Source: Kiloniella majae
GTDB taxonomy: Bacteria > Pseudomonadota > Alphaproteobacteria > Kiloniellales > Kiloniellaceae
Length of the DNA: 64,000 nt
Reading direction: 5' to 3'
Assembly (NCBI RefSeq): GCF_002118315.1
Contig: NZ_MTSZ01000002.1
Span: forward strand, 620,001-684,000
Shown here: positions 8,808-19,278 of the stretch, one piece after another
How positions within the stretch are numbered: the stretch's first letter is position 1
Layout of the letters: every line of letters starts with the position of its first letter
The notes under the pieces: model-generated
Databases searched by the model: none
Seen by the model: the letters and a program-made list of their open reading frames with translations, nothing else
Told to the model about the DNA's origin: nothing
Translations under genes and position numbers: made by a program

Positions 8808-9392
8808 ATGACTAAAATCAAATCCATTTGTGTTTACTGTGGCTCTTCCAATGCGGTGAGTGAAGAGCATCTGGCAAGCGCGAATCAGCTCGGAAAACTA
8901 GCCGCAGAAAACAACATCGAAGTTATCTATGGTGGTGGCCGGGTTGGATCCATGGGTCGTGTAGCCGATGGCGCGTTGGCACATAGCGGAAAGGTAACGG
9001 GTATTATACCCGAATATCTGGATAAATTTGAAGTCGGCCATAAAGAAGTGAATGAGCTTATTGTTGTTGGTTCCATGCACACGCGAAAAATGGCGATGTT
9101 TGAGCGTTCAGACGCATTCTGCATTCTTCCCGGTGGTCTTGGAACACTGGACGAATTTTTCGAAATCGCGACTTGGAAACAACTGGGCATGCACGACAAA
9201 CCCATTATCATTATCAATCTTGAAAATTTTTGGACCCCACTTCTAGAGCTGATAAACCATCAAATATCAGCTGGGTACTTAAGGCAAAATCCTGCTGATA
9301 TATATAGTGTTGTCAACAACATAGACGAAGTTTTCGCGCAAATTCAAAGCATGCCAGAATCCCAAATCAAAGCAGATATCAAACTGCTTTGA
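8808..9392 (+). CDS. LOG family protein (TIGR00730 Rossmann-fold nucleotide hydrolase)
   Basis: 194 residues from the ATG at 8808, chosen because AAAGGAAT precedes it at good spacing; an in-frame start at 8775 would add 11 residues and lacks a ribosome site. The nucleotide-binding GGG (42-44) with GSMG (47-50) and the catalytic signature PGGLGTLDE (108-116) with the Arg of MHTRKMAMF are all present. LOG proteins are phosphoribohydrolases acting on (modified) nucleoside 5'-monophosphates, including cytokinin ribotides. In bacteria the true substrate is often unknown. Stands alone. Confidence 0.9.
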   Translation: MTKIKSICVYCGSSNAVSEEHLASANQLGKLAAENNIEVIYGGGRVGSMGRVADGALAHSGKVTGIIPEYLDKFEVGHKEVNELIVVGSMHTRKMAMFERSDAFCILPGGLGTLDEFFEIATWKQLGMHDKPIIIINLENFWTPLLELINHQISAGYLRQNPADIYSVVNNIDEVFAQIQSMPESQIKADIKLL

Positions 9393-9498
9393 TATCAATT
9401 GTTATACCGAGTTATCTTGCACTGCAGCGAAAGACTGTTATTTTCCTCTGTGAGTTCCCCAAATTATATGAAACAAGCCGACAAACAAGGAGGCGAAC

Positions 9499-10713
9499 AT
9501 GTCCAAAATTAAGGTTAAAAATCCAATCGTCGAGCTCGATGGCGATGAGATGACACGGATCATCTGGGAAAAAATCAAACAAAAATTCATTCTTCCCTAT
9601 CTTGATGTTGATCTGAAATATTTCGATCTTTCCATCGAAAGTCGCGATGAAACAGACGATCAGATCACAGTTGATGCCGCCAATGCCATCAAAGAACATC
9701 GCGTTGGTGTTAAGTGTGCAACAATCACACCTGATGAAGCACGTGTTGAAGAATTCGACCTGAAAAAAATGTGGCGTTCGCCAAACGGGACTATTCGTAA
9801 CATTCTTGGTGGTACAGTTTTCCGTCAGCCAATTATCATGGAAAATGTGCCACGTCTTGTTCCTGGCTGGACACAACCAATTGTTATTGGTCGTCACGCT
9901 TTTGGTGATCAATATAAAGCGACTGACTTCCTTGTCCCTGGTGCTGGTAAACTAACTATGACTTTCCAACCAGAAGACGGTGGCGAGCCAATTACCCGTG
10001 AAATTTTCGAATTCCCAGAAGCTGGTGTCGCAATGGGCATGTACAATCTGGACGAATCAATTCGTGGATTTGCCCGTGCATGCATGAACTACGGCCTTGA
10101 TCTTGGCTGGCCTGTATACCTGTCTACAAAGAACACTATCCTGAAAGCTTACGATGGCCGCTTTAAAGATCTGTTCGAAGAAGTCTACCAGACAGAGTTC
10201 GCCAACAAATTTGCAGCCAAAGGCATTTCATATGAGCACCGTCTGATTGATGACATGGTTGCTGCAGCCATGAAATGGTCAGGTGGTTTTGTATGGGCTT
10301 GTAAAAACTATGACGGCGATGTTCAGTCTGATACCGTTGCACAGGGCTTTGGTTCGCTTGGTCTGATGACATCTGTTCTCATGACACCAGATGGACAGAC
10401 TGTAGAAGCAGAAGCAGCACACGGTACTGTGACACGTCACTATCGCTTACACCAACAAGGCAAAGACACATCAACAAACCCAATCGCTTCTATTTTCGCA
10501 TGGTCACGCGGCCTCAAATTCCGCGGACAGTTTGACGAAACGCCAGAAGTTGTTGAGTTTGCCGAAACGCTTGAAAAAGTGTGTATTGATACAGTCGAAT
10601 CCGGAAAGATGACAAAAGATCTGGCGCTTCTGATCAGCCCTAATCAGGACTGGTTGACCACAGATCAATTCCTGGATGCAATTGATGCCAATCTACAGAA
10701 AGCAATGAGCTAA
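9499..10713 (+). CDS. icd: NADP-dependent isocitrate dehydrogenase
   Basis: 404 residues, the homodimeric eukaryote-like NADP enzyme typical of alphaproteobacteria. Converts isocitrate to 2-oxoglutarate and CO2 with NADPH formation in the TCA cycle. Visible hallmarks: [13 protein letters not shown] at the N-terminus, the phosphate/isocitrate-binding SPNGTIRN and [12 protein letters not shown], the metal-binding [11 protein letters not shown], and the NADP-binding [11 protein letters not shown]. Start has a strong AAGGAGG. The gene ends 5 nt before the exported cyclophilin gene, so the two are likely co-transcribed. Confidence 0.97.
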   Translation: MSKIKVKNPIVELDGDEMTRIIWEKIKQKFILPYLDVDLKYFDLSIESRDETDDQITVDAANAIKEHRVGVKCATITPDEARVEEFDLKKMWRSPNGTIRNILGGTVFRQPIIMENVPRLVPGWTQPIVIGRHAFGDQYKATDFLVPGAGKLTMTFQPEDGGEPITREIFEFPEAGVAMGMYNLDESIRGFARACMNYGLDLGWPVYLSTKNTILKAYDGRFKDLFEEVYQTEFANKFAAKGISYEHRLIDDMVAAAMKWSGGFVWACKNYDGDVQSDTVAQGFGSLGLMTSVLMTPDGQTVEAEAAHGTVTRHYRLHQQGKDTSTNPIASIFAWSRGLKFRGQFDETPEVVEFAETLEKVCIDTVESGKMTKDLALLISPNQDWLTTDQFLDAIDANLQKAMS

Positions 10714-10718
10714 CAAAG

Positions 10719-11264
10719 ATGCCAAAGATCCTACGTAATTTACTCGCTGGCCTACTTGCCCTGACCTTCGCGTCAACCAGTTCACAGGCTGCTGACCCTG
10801 AAAATACACTGGTGATTGAGCTTAAAACCGGTAAAGTCTTCATTGAGATGCTTCCCAATCTTGCCCCTAACCACGTGGCAAGAATCAAAGAGCTGACCCG
10901 CGATGGCTTTTATGATGGAATAGTATTTCATCGGGTAATCGCAGGATTTATGGCACAGACCGGTGACCCCAAAGGTCTTGGTACTGGCGGGTCAGGTAAA
11001 AAATTAAAGGCTGAGTTCTCTCGCGAACCTTATGTACGCGGTACCGTTGGCATGGCACGTTCCCAGAATGTAAATTCCGGGGACAGCCAGTTTTTTATCA
11101 TGTTCAAAAGAACCCCGTCGCTTGATGGTCAATACACTGTATGGGGTAAAGTCATACAAGGTATGGAACATGTCGATGCCATTAAAAAGGGGCAACCTGG
11201 TAGCGGCAAAGTTAGCGATCCGGATAAAATGATTTCTGTACGTGTTCTTACTGATATTCAGTAA
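10719..11264 (+). CDS. Peptidyl-prolyl cis-trans isomerase, cyclophilin type, exported
   Basis: 181 residues: a cleavable signal peptide (about 1-24, ending SSQA) followed by a compact bacterial cyclophilin. The active-site stretch FHRVIAGFMAQTGDP carries the Arg, Phe and Gln of the family, and GDSQFFIMF is present. Acts on proline bonds during periplasmic protein folding. Directly behind icd. The next gene is a close paralogue without a signal peptide, so the pair arose by duplication and serves two compartments. Confidence 0.93.
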   Translation: MPKILRNLLAGLLALTFASTSSQAADPENTLVIELKTGKVFIEMLPNLAPNHVARIKELTRDGFYDGIVFHRVIAGFMAQTGDPKGLGTGGSGKKLKAEFSREPYVRGTVGMARSQNVNSGDSQFFIMFKRTPSLDGQYTVWGKVIQGMEHVDAIKKGQPGSGKVSDPDKMISVRVLTDIQ

Positions 11265-11289
11265 ATATCACACAAGAAAAAATACATAG

Positions 11290-11330
11290 AAAAGCGCTGT
11301 ACTCTTTATGAGATACAGCGCTTTTTCTTT
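11290..11330 (+). terminator. Rho-independent terminator after icd-cyclophilin
   Basis: Twelve-bp stem AAAAGCGCTGTA / TACAGCGCTTTT (11290-11301 with 11314-11325), a 12-nt loop and a downstream T-rich run. Ends the icd operon before the second cyclophilin gene. Confidence 0.9.
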
Positions 11331-11456
11331 TTAAACAAAATAACCACGTCGTAAAGCCTACCTAAATTTTCAATCCCATACAGATGTCGCCTTGCAAAAA
11401 CACACTCCGATACTTATTTTGCTGGTAGTTTATCACACTTACTTAAGGCCGAAGCC

Positions 11457-11948
11457 ATGACAGAAGAAACCACACCCGATCTGGAAAACACCCTCGTTAT
11501 CGAACTGGAAACCGGAAAAGTAACGATTGAAATGCTACCAGATTTAGCCCCGACTCACGTTGCACGCATCAAAGAACTTGCACGTGAAGGCTTTTACGAT
11601 GGCATCGTATTCCATCGTGTTATCGACGGCTTCATGGCTCAGACTGGTGACCCAACCGGAACAGGTACAAGTGGCTCGGGTAAAAAACTACGTGCTGAAT
11701 TCACACAGGAACCATTTGTTCGCGGTGTCGTAGGTATGGCACGCGCTCAGAACCCGCATTCCGGTGATAGTCAGTTCTTCATCATGTTTGAAAGCGCACC
11801 ATCTCTCAACGGCCAGTATACAGTTTGGGGTCGCGTTACTGATGGCATGGATCTTGTCGATGGCATCAAAAAAGGTGCTCCCGGCAGTGGTGCTGTTGAT
11901 GATCCTGATCGAATGGTATCAGTCAAAGTTCTCGCTGACGCCGAGTAA
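11457..11948 (+). CDS. Peptidyl-prolyl cis-trans isomerase, cyclophilin type, cytoplasmic
   Basis: 163 residues with no signal peptide. Strongly similar to the exported cyclophilin upstream: both have the NTLVIE.ETGKV.IEMLP opening, FHRVI.GFMAQTGDP and GDSQFFIMF. Accelerates prolyl bond isomerisation in the cytosol. Separated from its paralogue by a strong terminator, so independently transcribed. Its own terminator lies at 12015-12049. Confidence 0.94.
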   Translation: MTEETTPDLENTLVIELETGKVTIEMLPDLAPTHVARIKELAREGFYDGIVFHRVIDGFMAQTGDPTGTGTSGSGKKLRAEFTQEPFVRGVVGMARAQNPHSGDSQFFIMFESAPSLNGQYTVWGRVTDGMDLVDGIKKGAPGSGAVDDPDRMVSVKVLADAE

Positions 11949-12014
11949 TTCTTACGATTTAATAAGCTGCCATCCCCAATAAAACAGGTTGGTATTTTTA
12001 CTAGGTGATTTTTC

Positions 12015-12049
12015 AAAGCCCTCGCTGTAGTATCTGCAGCGGGGGTTTT
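12015..12049 (+). terminator. Rho-independent terminator after second cyclophilin
   Basis: CCCTCGCTGTA pairs with TGCAGCGGGGG (one internal G-T pair) around a 5-nt loop, followed by TTTT. The T run overlaps the first possible TTG start of the downstream frame, which argues that the mscS-like gene starts further downstream. Confidence 0.8.
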
Positions 12050-12107
12050 GTCCAATGAGGGTTTATCCGGGGGACAGCCTGTAATCTTAAAAAGAGGAAC
12101 TTTGGTT

Positions 12108-12950
12108 GTGACAATCACCGAAGAATACAAAGAGCTTGTAGAACAACTAACACAGACAGCACTGGATTTCTCATTAGAAATTCTGGCTGCACTCGCCATT
12201 CTTATTGTTGGTATTTTTATCGCAGGGCGTATTGCAAAATATACCGATAAGCTACTTGGTAAATCTGGCAAAATAGATTCAACCCTGAAACCAGTCATCG
12301 TCAAGATCGTTCGCTATACGATTATGGTTTTCGTTCTCATCGCCGTTCTGGCACGTTTCGGTGTGGAGACCACAAGTATCATAGCCGTTCTTGGTGCAGC
12401 TGGCTTGGCTATTGGTCTAGCATTGCAAGGAACAATGCAAAACATTGCTGCCGGTTTCATGCTTCTGTTTCTCCGCCCCTTGAAAGTCGGCGAGTTTGTT
12501 GATGCAGACGGTATTTCAGGAACGGTTGAAGAAATCAGCCTGTTTATCACGCACATGACCACAGTAGATGGCCTTTACCTTTCCGTACCAAACTCCAAGC
12601 TTTGGTCAGCAACTGTCACAAACTACAGTAGAAACAGCACACGACGGACAGACCTGGCAATTGGCATTGGCTATGGGGATGACATCGCCAAAGCAGAGAA
12701 GGTTGCACTCGCAGTCCTTTCAGGTGACGCACGCATTCATAAAGATCCTGCCGCGCAGGTAATTACAACCGGACTGGGTGAGAGTTCCGTGGACCTGAAT
12801 GTCCGCTACTGGACAGACAGTGGTGATTACTGGCCTGCCCTGAGTGATAATCGTCGTGCAATTAAAGAAGCCTTTGACAAAGAAGGTATCTCTATCCCGT
12901 TCCCACAACGCGATTTGCACATTATCTCTGACGTTAAAGCCAAAGCTTGA
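12108..12950 (+). CDS. MscS family mechanosensitive ion channel
   Basis: 280 residues from a GTG at 12108, chosen because AGAGGA lies 9 nt upstream; a TTG at 12048 sits inside the preceding terminator and is unlikely, and a TTG at 12102 is possible. Three N-terminal membrane helices end in the pore helix GAAGLAIGLALQGTMQNIAAG, rich in Gly/Ala as in MscS TM3. A beta domain follows (FLRPLKVGEFVDADGISGTVEEI), and a C-terminal alpha/beta domain ends FPQRDLHI. Opens under membrane tension during hypo-osmotic shock. Confidence 0.92.
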   Translation: MTITEEYKELVEQLTQTALDFSLEILAALAILIVGIFIAGRIAKYTDKLLGKSGKIDSTLKPVIVKIVRYTIMVFVLIAVLARFGVETTSIIAVLGAAGLAIGLALQGTMQNIAAGFMLLFLRPLKVGEFVDADGISGTVEEISLFITHMTTVDGLYLSVPNSKLWSATVTNYSRNSTRRTDLAIGIGYGDDIAKAEKVALAVLSGDARIHKDPAAQVITTGLGESSVDLNVRYWTDSGDYWPALSDNRRAIKEAFDKEGISIPFPQRDLHIISDVKAKA

Positions 12951-12979
12951 TATCAGTAAACGCGATACAGCATGAAAGA

Positions 12980-13003
12980 GGCCGCTAACTGCGGCCTTTT
13001 TTT
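12980..13003 (+). terminator. Rho-independent terminator after mscS-like gene
   Basis: GGCCGC / GCGGCC stem with a 5-nt loop TAACT followed by seven T residues. Confidence 0.92.
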
Positions 13004-13174
13004 ATATCCAGAGATTATTAAAGTACATGAACTCATAAGCAACTAACCTTATCTCTTCCTGATCCATATTTGATCCACACACGAGATCGTGACTTCCCGA
13101 TCAAATTCTTATTCGACAAATCATGATCTGCTCAATACTTTAAAAGCCTCATTCCTTTATCCTGCCAGAGTAAT

Positions 13175-14389
13175 ATGACACCTATTTCTGATAAATGGCT
13201 TTCTTTAAGCATATTGGCACTTTGTCAGGTAGCAGCCATGGCTCTCTGGTTCTCTGCATCAGCAGTTCTTCCTTCTCTGATAACAGACTATAATCTTAGT
13301 TCTTTCCAACAAGCCCTGTTCACCTCAAGCGTTCAAGTTGGCTTTGTTGCGGGGAGCCTGTCTTCTGCCATGTTTGGATTAGCAGATCGCTTACCGCCGA
13401 AATTATTTTTCTTAAGCTCAGCCATAATTGCCGCCATTGCCAATGCCATATTATTAATCGTTGAGCCAACCGATGCCATTGTGCCGTTGCTTCGGTTTAT
13501 CACCGGGATCTGTATGGCTGGTATTTATCCAGTCGGAATGCGCATGGCTGCAACCTGGGCAAAAGGGGATATGGGGCTTCTTGTTGGTATTCTCGTCGGT
13601 GCTTTAACCTTGGGGTCGGCCTCTCCCCACCTTTTTAATGCAATTGGCGGCATTGACTGGCGCTTTACAATTGCAGCAGCATCAGCCTGTGCAATCTTCT
13701 CGGCTATTGGTATTCTTTTTTTTAAAATGGGCCCCGCGTACACTAAGGCTCCAAAGTTTCACCCTCTTCACATTCTCTCTGCCTGGAAAATAAAGTCTGT
13801 CCGTCTGGCAAACCTTGGTTACCTAGGTCATATGTGGGAATTATACGCAATGTGGGCCTGGATTGGCATATTCCTGACAGCCAGTTTTTCATTGTCGATG
13901 AGCAATGACAGAGCAAACGAACTCGCCAAGCTAGCAACCTTCGGAACAATGGCGGCAGGAGCCATCGGCTGTTTTGCTGCTGGCTACATGGCGGATAAAC
14001 TCGGCCGTACCACGCTAACCATTATCGCTATGTTGATTAGTGGCAGCTGCGCCCTGTCAGTTGGTTTTTTATTCGGGGCATCCCCTCTTTGGCTGACATT
14101 ACTCTGTATTCTGTGGGGCATCAGTATCATTGCGGACTCAGCTCAATTTTCAGCATCAGTTGCTGAATTATCCCCACCTGAAATCGTAGGGACTATGCTA
14201 ACGCTCCAAACATCGATAGGCTTCACACTCACCCTGATCACCATTCATTTGATGCCCTACGCTGTTGATCTTCTGAGCTGGCACTATGCCTTTGCCCCCT
14301 TAGCCATAGGACCGTTCTTTGGTGTTTGGGCGATGATAAAGTTACGTCAACATCCTGACGCCCAAAAACTCGCCAATGGTAAAAAATAA
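13175..14389 (+). CDS. Major facilitator superfamily transporter
   Basis: 404 residues with about 12 hydrophobic segments. The loop 2-3 signature appears as GLADRLPPK near residues 67-75, and its counterpart in the second half is GYMADKLGRTTL. The family imports or exports small solutes by proton coupling. The substrate cannot be deduced. It stands alone, convergent with alaS and sharing a bidirectional hairpin at its 3' end. Confidence 0.88.
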   Translation: MTPISDKWLSLSILALCQVAAMALWFSASAVLPSLITDYNLSSFQQALFTSSVQVGFVAGSLSSAMFGLADRLPPKLFFLSSAIIAAIANAILLIVEPTDAIVPLLRFITGICMAGIYPVGMRMAATWAKGDMGLLVGILVGALTLGSASPHLFNAIGGIDWRFTIAAASACAIFSAIGILFFKMGPAYTKAPKFHPLHILSAWKIKSVRLANLGYLGHMWELYAMWAWIGIFLTASFSLSMSNDRANELAKLATFGTMAAGAIGCFAAGYMADKLGRTTLTIIAMLISGSCALSVGFLFGASPLWLTLLCILWGISIIADSAQFSASVAELSPPEIVGTMLTLQTSIGFTLTLITIHLMPYAVDLLSWHYAFAPLAIGPFFGVWAMIKLRQHPDAQKLANGKK

Positions 14390-14430
14390 CACTTGGTAGG
14401 TTTCCTACTAACAAAAACTTTTAGAGACAT

Positions 14431-14467
14431 AAAAAAAGCTCCGCAGCCTTCATAACTGCGGAGCTTT
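14431..14467. terminator. Bidirectional terminator, MFS gene / alaS
   Basis: AAAGCTCCGCAG (14435-14446) pairs perfectly with CTGCGGAGCTTT (14456-14467). The A run at 14431-14437 gives a strong U tract on the minus strand, so it chiefly terminates alaS. Confidence 0.88.
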
Positions 14468-14488
14468 ATATCTTGTGCAACATACTCG

Positions 14489-17140
14489 CTAGCCAAGTAA
14501 AGCTTCGATAGCCTGTATCGCATCTTGGGCCTTTGAAGCGTCAGGGCCGCCAGCTTGTGCCATATCAGGGCGTCCACCCCCGCCTTTACCGCCAAGTGCA
14601 GCGGAACCAGCACGAACTAAATCAACCGCAGAAACCTTTTCAGTGAGATCATCCGTCACGGCAACAACGATAGAGGCCTTGCCATCTGTATCAGCGATCA
14701 ACACAATAACACCGGTCCCAATCTGTTTTTTCAATTCATCGGCCGTTGGTTTCAGATCTTTCGGTAAAACACCTTCCAGAACCCGAGCAGCAACTTTAAT
14801 ACCGTTTACATCCTTAAACTCGGCATCTCCTGATGCACCGCCGCCAGCAGCAAGCTTGCGACGTGCATCAGTCAAGTCACGCTCAAGTCGCTTTCTTTCT
14901 TCCAGAAGAGACGTCACACGTGCTTCCAATTCAGCAGGGGATGCTTTCATTGCCGCCGCAGCAGCAGCCAGTTGTGTCTCCTGTGCGGATACATATTCCA
15001 GCGCAGCCTGACCTGTGACTGCCTCAATACGGCGAACACCAGACGCAAGCGCTGCTTCGGATACAATTTTGAAGAAACCGATATCTCCGGTTCTTTTGAC
15101 ATGCGTACCGCCACATAACTCTGTGGAGTAATATCCACTTCCTGTAGAGCTATCTGAACCGCCCATTGAAACAACGCGGACTTCTTCACCGTACTTCTCA
15201 CCAAAGAGCGCCATTGCCCCTTCTTTGATTGCTTCGTCCGGGGTCATCAAACGCGTTGTAACCGGATCATTGCGGCGAATGTAATCATTCACTTCACATT
15301 CAACAGCGGCAATATCATCCGCTTCCAACGGCTTTGGTTGGCTGATATCAAAACGAAGACGTTCTTTTGCCACCAAGGAACCTTTCTGGGTTACGTGTGT
15401 CCCTAAACGTCGACGTAAAGCTTCGTGCAACAGGTGCGTTGCAGAGTGATGAGCACGCAAAGCAGATCGGCGAGAAACATCTACCTTCATTTCCAGCGCA
15501 AGATCCACTGTAATCTCGCCACGGGTAACGTCGCCGATATGAACAAATAGATTGCCCAGCTTTTTCTGAGTGTCTTTGATTGTAACTTCCGCACCCTCAG
15601 CCGAGAACAGAAGACCGTGATCACCTTGCTGGCCACCACTTTCTCCATAGAAAGGTGTCTGGTTGGTGATAATCATCACCTGATCACCAGCCTTTGCATC
15701 AGAAACTTCACCACCGTCTTTTAAGATTGCCAGAACCTGACCTTCGGCTGTCTCGGTATCGTAGCCAAGGAACTCTGTTCCCCCGACACGCTCTTGTATT
15801 TCAAACCAGACTTTTTCTGTTGCAGCATCACCTGAACCGCTCCATGCTTTACGCGCAGCAGCACGCTGCTGCTCCATCGCCGCATTAAAACCTTCGGTAT
15901 CCACAGACTGTCCCTGCCCCCGCAAAACATCCTGTGTGAGATCAAGTGGGAAGCCATAGGTATCGTAGAGCTTAAAGGCAACTTCACCATTAAGTGTGCC
16001 CTTGTCTCCCAACTTGTCCGTTTCAGCTGACAGCAACTTCATGCCGCGATCAAGCGTTTGACCGAACCGATTTTCTTCCAGCTTAAGCGTTTCTGTGATG
16101 AGAGATTCTGCACGTGTCAGTTCAGGGAAAGCAGTCCCCATCATCCCAACAAGGGACGGAACCAATTTATAGATCGCTGGATCTTTAACACCAATTTTGT
16201 GCACATGGCGCATGGCACGTCGCATAATACGACGCAAAACATATCCACGTCCTTCGTTAGATGGCAAAACACCATCCGCAATCAGGAACGCTGTCGAACG
16301 AAGGTGATCAGCAATAACGCGATGAGATACAGCATGATCCCCATCTGCATCAACACCTGTTTCATGCGCTGACGCCTCAATGATGGTGCGAAGCAAATCA
16401 ACATCGTAGTTATCGTGTTTACCTTGAAGAACTGCAGTAATGCGTTCTAGCCCCATCCCGGTATCAATTGACGGCTTAGGTAGATCAACCCGTGTCTGCG
16501 CATCAATCTGCTCATATTGCATAAACACAAGGTTCCAGATTTCAATAAACCTGTCGCCATCTTCATCCGGGCTTCCCGGAGGACCGCCAAAGATGTGATC
16601 TCCGTGGTCATAGAATATTTCTGAACATGGTCCACAAGGTCCTGTCGGCCCCATAGACCAAAAGTTATCACTTGTCGAAATACGAATGATACGATCATCG
16701 CTAAGGCCAGCAATTTTACGCCAAAGTGCAGCAGCTTCTTCATCTTCGGAATAGACCGTGACCAAAAGTTTTTCTTCGGGCACACCATATTCTTTTGTGA
16801 TCAGGTTCCAAGCATGTTCAATCGCCACATCCTTGAAGTAATCCCCAAAGGAAAAGTTCCCCATCATTTCAAAGAAGGTGTGGTGTCTTGCGGTATAACC
16901 TACGTTTTCAAGGTCGTTGTGTTTACCACCTGCGCGCACACATTTTTGCGAGGTTGCCGCGCGGCTATAGGGACGTGTCTCGTTACCGGTAAAGACATTT
17001 TTGAATTGCACCATACCTGCGTTGGTAAACATCAACGTTGGATCATTTCGCGGCACCAACGGCGAAGATTCTACAGTTTGATGACCATGTTTTGCAAAAT
17101 AGTCGAGAAAGACCCTACGGATCTCATTGCCGGTAATCAT
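14489..17140 (-). CDS. alaS: Alanyl-tRNA synthetase
   Basis: 883 residues from the ATG at 17140; an in-frame GTG at 17149 would add three residues. Charges tRNA-Ala and edits mischarged Ser/Gly. The class II catalytic core occupies the N-terminal half (opens [24 protein letters not shown]). The editing domain carries His565-x3-His569 (HSATH) and Cys676...His680 (CGGTH), the zinc site. A coiled coil (about 700-760) and C-terminal C-Ala domain with a Gly-rich [13 protein letters not shown] follow. Near recA, a common alphaproteobacterial arrangement, here separated by the ialB-like gene. Confidence 0.97.
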   Translation of the reverse strand: MITGNEIRRVFLDYFAKHGHQTVESSPLVPRNDPTLMFTNAGMVQFKNVFTGNETRPYSRAATSQKCVRAGGKHNDLENVGYTARHHTFFEMMGNFSFGDYFKDVAIEHAWNLITKEYGVPEEKLLVTVYSEDEEAAALWRKIAGLSDDRIIRISTSDNFWSMGPTGPCGPCSEIFYDHGDHIFGGPPGSPDEDGDRFIEIWNLVFMQYEQIDAQTRVDLPKPSIDTGMGLERITAVLQGKHDNYDVDLLRTIIEASAHETGVDADGDHAVSHRVIADHLRSTAFLIADGVLPSNEGRGYVLRRIMRRAMRHVHKIGVKDPAIYKLVPSLVGMMGTAFPELTRAESLITETLKLEENRFGQTLDRGMKLLSAETDKLGDKGTLNGEVAFKLYDTYGFPLDLTQDVLRGQGQSVDTEGFNAAMEQQRAAARKAWSGSGDAATEKVWFEIQERVGGTEFLGYDTETAEGQVLAILKDGGEVSDAKAGDQVMIITNQTPFYGESGGQQGDHGLLFSAEGAEVTIKDTQKKLGNLFVHIGDVTRGEITVDLALEMKVDVSRRSALRAHHSATHLLHEALRRRLGTHVTQKGSLVAKERLRFDISQPKPLEADDIAAVECEVNDYIRRNDPVTTRLMTPDEAIKEGAMALFGEKYGEEVRVVSMGGSDSSTGSGYYSTELCGGTHVKRTGDIGFFKIVSEAALASGVRRIEAVTGQAALEYVSAQETQLAAAAAAMKASPAELEARVTSLLEERKRLERDLTDARRKLAAGGGASGDAEFKDVNGIKVAARVLEGVLPKDLKPTADELKKQIGTGVIVLIADTDGKASIVVAVTDDLTEKVSAVDLVRAGSAALGGKGGGGRPDMAQAGGPDASKAQDAIQAIEALLG

Positions 17141-17401
17141 TTTAATCACTTACCCTAAAACTTGGACAGGACGCATTCTTTTTACAATAGAATACGGGAA
17201 ATCTTATCTGCGGTTTTAACGTGCTGCCAAGGCTCTGTCTAGACTTCGCTTACAGCATTACAATTTCCCAGCCTCAACCTTCACACAGTCCTGATAATAA
17301 CTTGCCTTTAATTTTCCACGATTATTCGATATAGCTAGAACACATATCTTATAAATCTGCGTTTACGAACATTCATTACTTCAATTGATAAGCTTGAAAT
17401 C

Positions 17402-17932
17402 ATGGCCTTTATAAAATCCATTAATAGTCTTAAATCTGTTGCCTGTTGCTGCCTGTTTCTTATTGCAACATCATCACTTGCCACAGCCCAACAACAGGCT
17501 CCACAAAGATCAACTGAGCGATTTGGGAACTGGGCATCTCATTGTACAGTAAACGAGCCCCTCAGTTGCTACATTGTGCATAATGTAACACTCGGTGAGA
17601 ACCCAACGCCTGTTTTGAATCTCGCTGTCGGGCGACCAGACAATAACACAGCGGGGATCACAACTCTTATCCTGACGCTTCCATTAGGCATTCGTCTACC
17701 AGAAGGATTTTCACTGGAGGTTGGACCACAACTCAAGAGGCAATATCCCTTTATCCGTTGTTTAAGAACCGGCTGTCAGTCTGAGATCCAAATAGATAAC
17801 GAGCTTCTAAGTAATTTAAAAAGCCAGAATGAAGGACGCGTTGTCTTCTTTGATGCTGTTAAAAAGAAAATTGCGATCCCCTTTTCTCTTAAAGGTTTCA
17901 CAAAAGCTTTTGGACGGGTCACCAATCCGTAA
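17402..17932 (+). CDS. Invasion-associated locus B (IalB) family protein
   Basis: 176 residues: signal peptide (about 1-29, ending TATA), then a single IalB-type beta domain. Signatures are ERFGNWASHCTV (the family's FGDW.v.C motif) and CYIVHNVTL, with later Cys residues (CLRTGC) probably forming disulfides. Periplasmic or secreted; the molecular role in free-living alphaproteobacteria is undefined. Faces recA across a shared terminator. Confidence 0.85.
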   Translation: MAFIKSINSLKSVACCCLFLIATSSLATAQQQAPQRSTERFGNWASHCTVNEPLSCYIVHNVTLGENPTPVLNLAVGRPDNNTAGITTLILTLPLGIRLPEGFSLEVGPQLKRQYPFIRCLRTGCQSEIQIDNELLSNLKSQNEGRVVFFDAVKKKIAIPFSLKGFTKAFGRVTNP

Positions 17933-17965
17933 GTTTTTTTTCAGGCCTAGACACAACACGCAAAG

Positions 17966-17997
17966 AAAAAGGAGCCTTAAGTTGGCTCCTTTTTTTA
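17966..17997. terminator. Bidirectional terminator, ialB-like gene / recA
   Basis: AAAAAGGAGCC (17966-17976) pairs with GGCTCCTTTTT (17984-17994), with A and T runs on both sides. Serves both convergent genes. Confidence 0.92.
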
Positions 17998-18016
17998 TTG
18001 GTAAACGGCAGAACGA

Positions 18017-19087
18017 TTAAGCGTCTTCTGTTTCGCCTTCTTCTTTTCCTTCAAGCATCGCATTCGCAACAATGCCGGCATTTTTACGTACAGCTGTTTC
18101 AATCTTTGCCGCAACTTCCGGATTTTCTGTCAGGAACTTCTTAGCGTTTTCACGTCCCTGGCCAATACGTTGTCCATCACAAGAGAACCAGGCTCCCGCT
18201 TTTTCAACAACACCAGCCTGAACCCCGAGATCCAGCATTTCACCGGTTTTTGAAATACCTTCACCGTACATGATATCAAACTCTACCACACGAAATGGAG
18301 GGGCCATTTTATTTTTAACAACCTTCACCCGGGTTTGGTTACCCGTAATGTTCTCCCGATCTTTAATCGCACCAATACGGCGAATATCAAGACGTACAGA
18401 AGAATAGAACTTCAGGGCGTTACCACCCGTTGTTGTTTCCGGGTTACCAAACATCACCCCGATTTTCATACGGATCTGGTTGATAAAGATAACCAATGTG
18501 CGGGATTTGGAAATCGAGCTTGTCAACTTACGCATTGCCTGGCTCATCAAACGCGCTTGCAAACCAGGAAGAGAATCACCCATATCGCCTTCGAGTTCTG
18601 CTTTAGGAACCAAGGCAGCCACGGAATCCACGACCAGCACATCCAACGCACCGGAACGTACCAATGTGTCCGTAATTTCCAAGGCCTGTTCACCAGCATC
18701 AGGCTGAGAAATCAACAACTCGCTTACGTCAACTCCAAGCTTATTTGCATAGGCAGGATCAAGAGCATGTTCCGCATCGATAAAGGCACAGGTACCACCA
18801 GCTTTTTGTGCTTCAGCAACAACGTGCAAAGCCAAGGTTGTTTTACCTGATGACTCCGGGCCGTAAACCTCAACAATACGTCCTCGTGGCAAACCACCAA
18901 TACCCAAGCCGATATCCAGCCCCAAAGACCCCGTGGAAATAACTTCGGTCTCGACCGCTTTACCTTCACCCAATTTCATGATCGAGCCTTTACCAAAAGC
19001 GCGTTCAATCTGTCCCAGGGCTGCATCTAATGCCTTTTGTTTGTCCACCGTGCTATTCTCCACTAACTGTAAGACGTTTTGTGCCAT
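18017..19087 (-). CDS. recA: Recombinase A
   Basis: 356 residues, full length. ATP-dependent DNA strand exchange and co-protease for LexA in the SOS response. Walker A is GPESSGKT (76-83). The L2/DNA-binding region ([27 protein letters not shown]) and the acidic C-terminus ([11 protein letters not shown]) are intact. An SOS box lies about 83 bp upstream at 19170-19184. Confidence 0.98.
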   Translation of the reverse strand: MAQNVLQLVENSTVDKQKALDAALGQIERAFGKGSIMKLGEGKAVETEVISTGSLGLDIGLGIGGLPRGRIVEVYGPESSGKTTLALHVVAEAQKAGGTCAFIDAEHALDPAYANKLGVDVSELLISQPDAGEQALEITDTLVRSGALDVLVVDSVAALVPKAELEGDMGDSLPGLQARLMSQAMRKLTSSISKSRTLVIFINQIRMKIGVMFGNPETTTGGNALKFYSSVRLDIRRIGAIKDRENITGNQTRVKVVKNKMAPPFRVVEFDIMYGEGISKTGEMLDLGVQAGVVEKAGAWFSCDGQRIGQGRENAKKFLTENPEVAAKIETAVRKNAGIVANAMLEGKEEGETEDA

Positions 19088-19127
19088 CGTTGCCTCCCTT
19101 ATCCCACAGGCTCACACTTGCTGCAAC

Positions 19128-19153
19128 GAGAACAACGTACCCCCTTTGTTCTC
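19128..19153. promoter_or_regulatory. Inverted repeat GAGAACAA / TTGTTCTC before recA
   Basis: Perfect 8-bp inverted repeat with a 10-bp spacer, between the SOS box and the recA start. Each arm contains a LexA-like GAAC/GTTC half-site but in inverted rather than direct orientation. It may be a leader hairpin or an accessory LexA contact. Function inferred. Confidence 0.4.
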
Positions 19154-19169
19154 AATAAGCAACAAAAAA

Positions 19170-19184
19170 GAACATTAAGAGAAC
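19170..19184 (-). promoter_or_regulatory. LexA binding site (alphaproteobacterial SOS box) of recA
   Basis: GAAC-ATTAAGA-GAAC, i.e. GTTC-N7-GTTC read on the recA strand, is an exact match to the direct-repeat SOS box known for alphaproteobacterial LexA. Its position about 83 bp before recA is as expected. Confidence 0.85.
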
Positions 19185-19278
19185 AAAGCAACACGAAAGA
19201 GTGGCAACTATAAGAGAAAATCACCTTAAAACACTGTTACTAAAAACATTATTTAAGAGGCAAGATTTTAGAATAAAC

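Noticed and set aside
12048-12107. Earlier TTG start for the MscS-like gene
   Set aside because: It lies within the T run of the preceding terminator, and the GTG at 12108 has a good Shine-Dalgarno.
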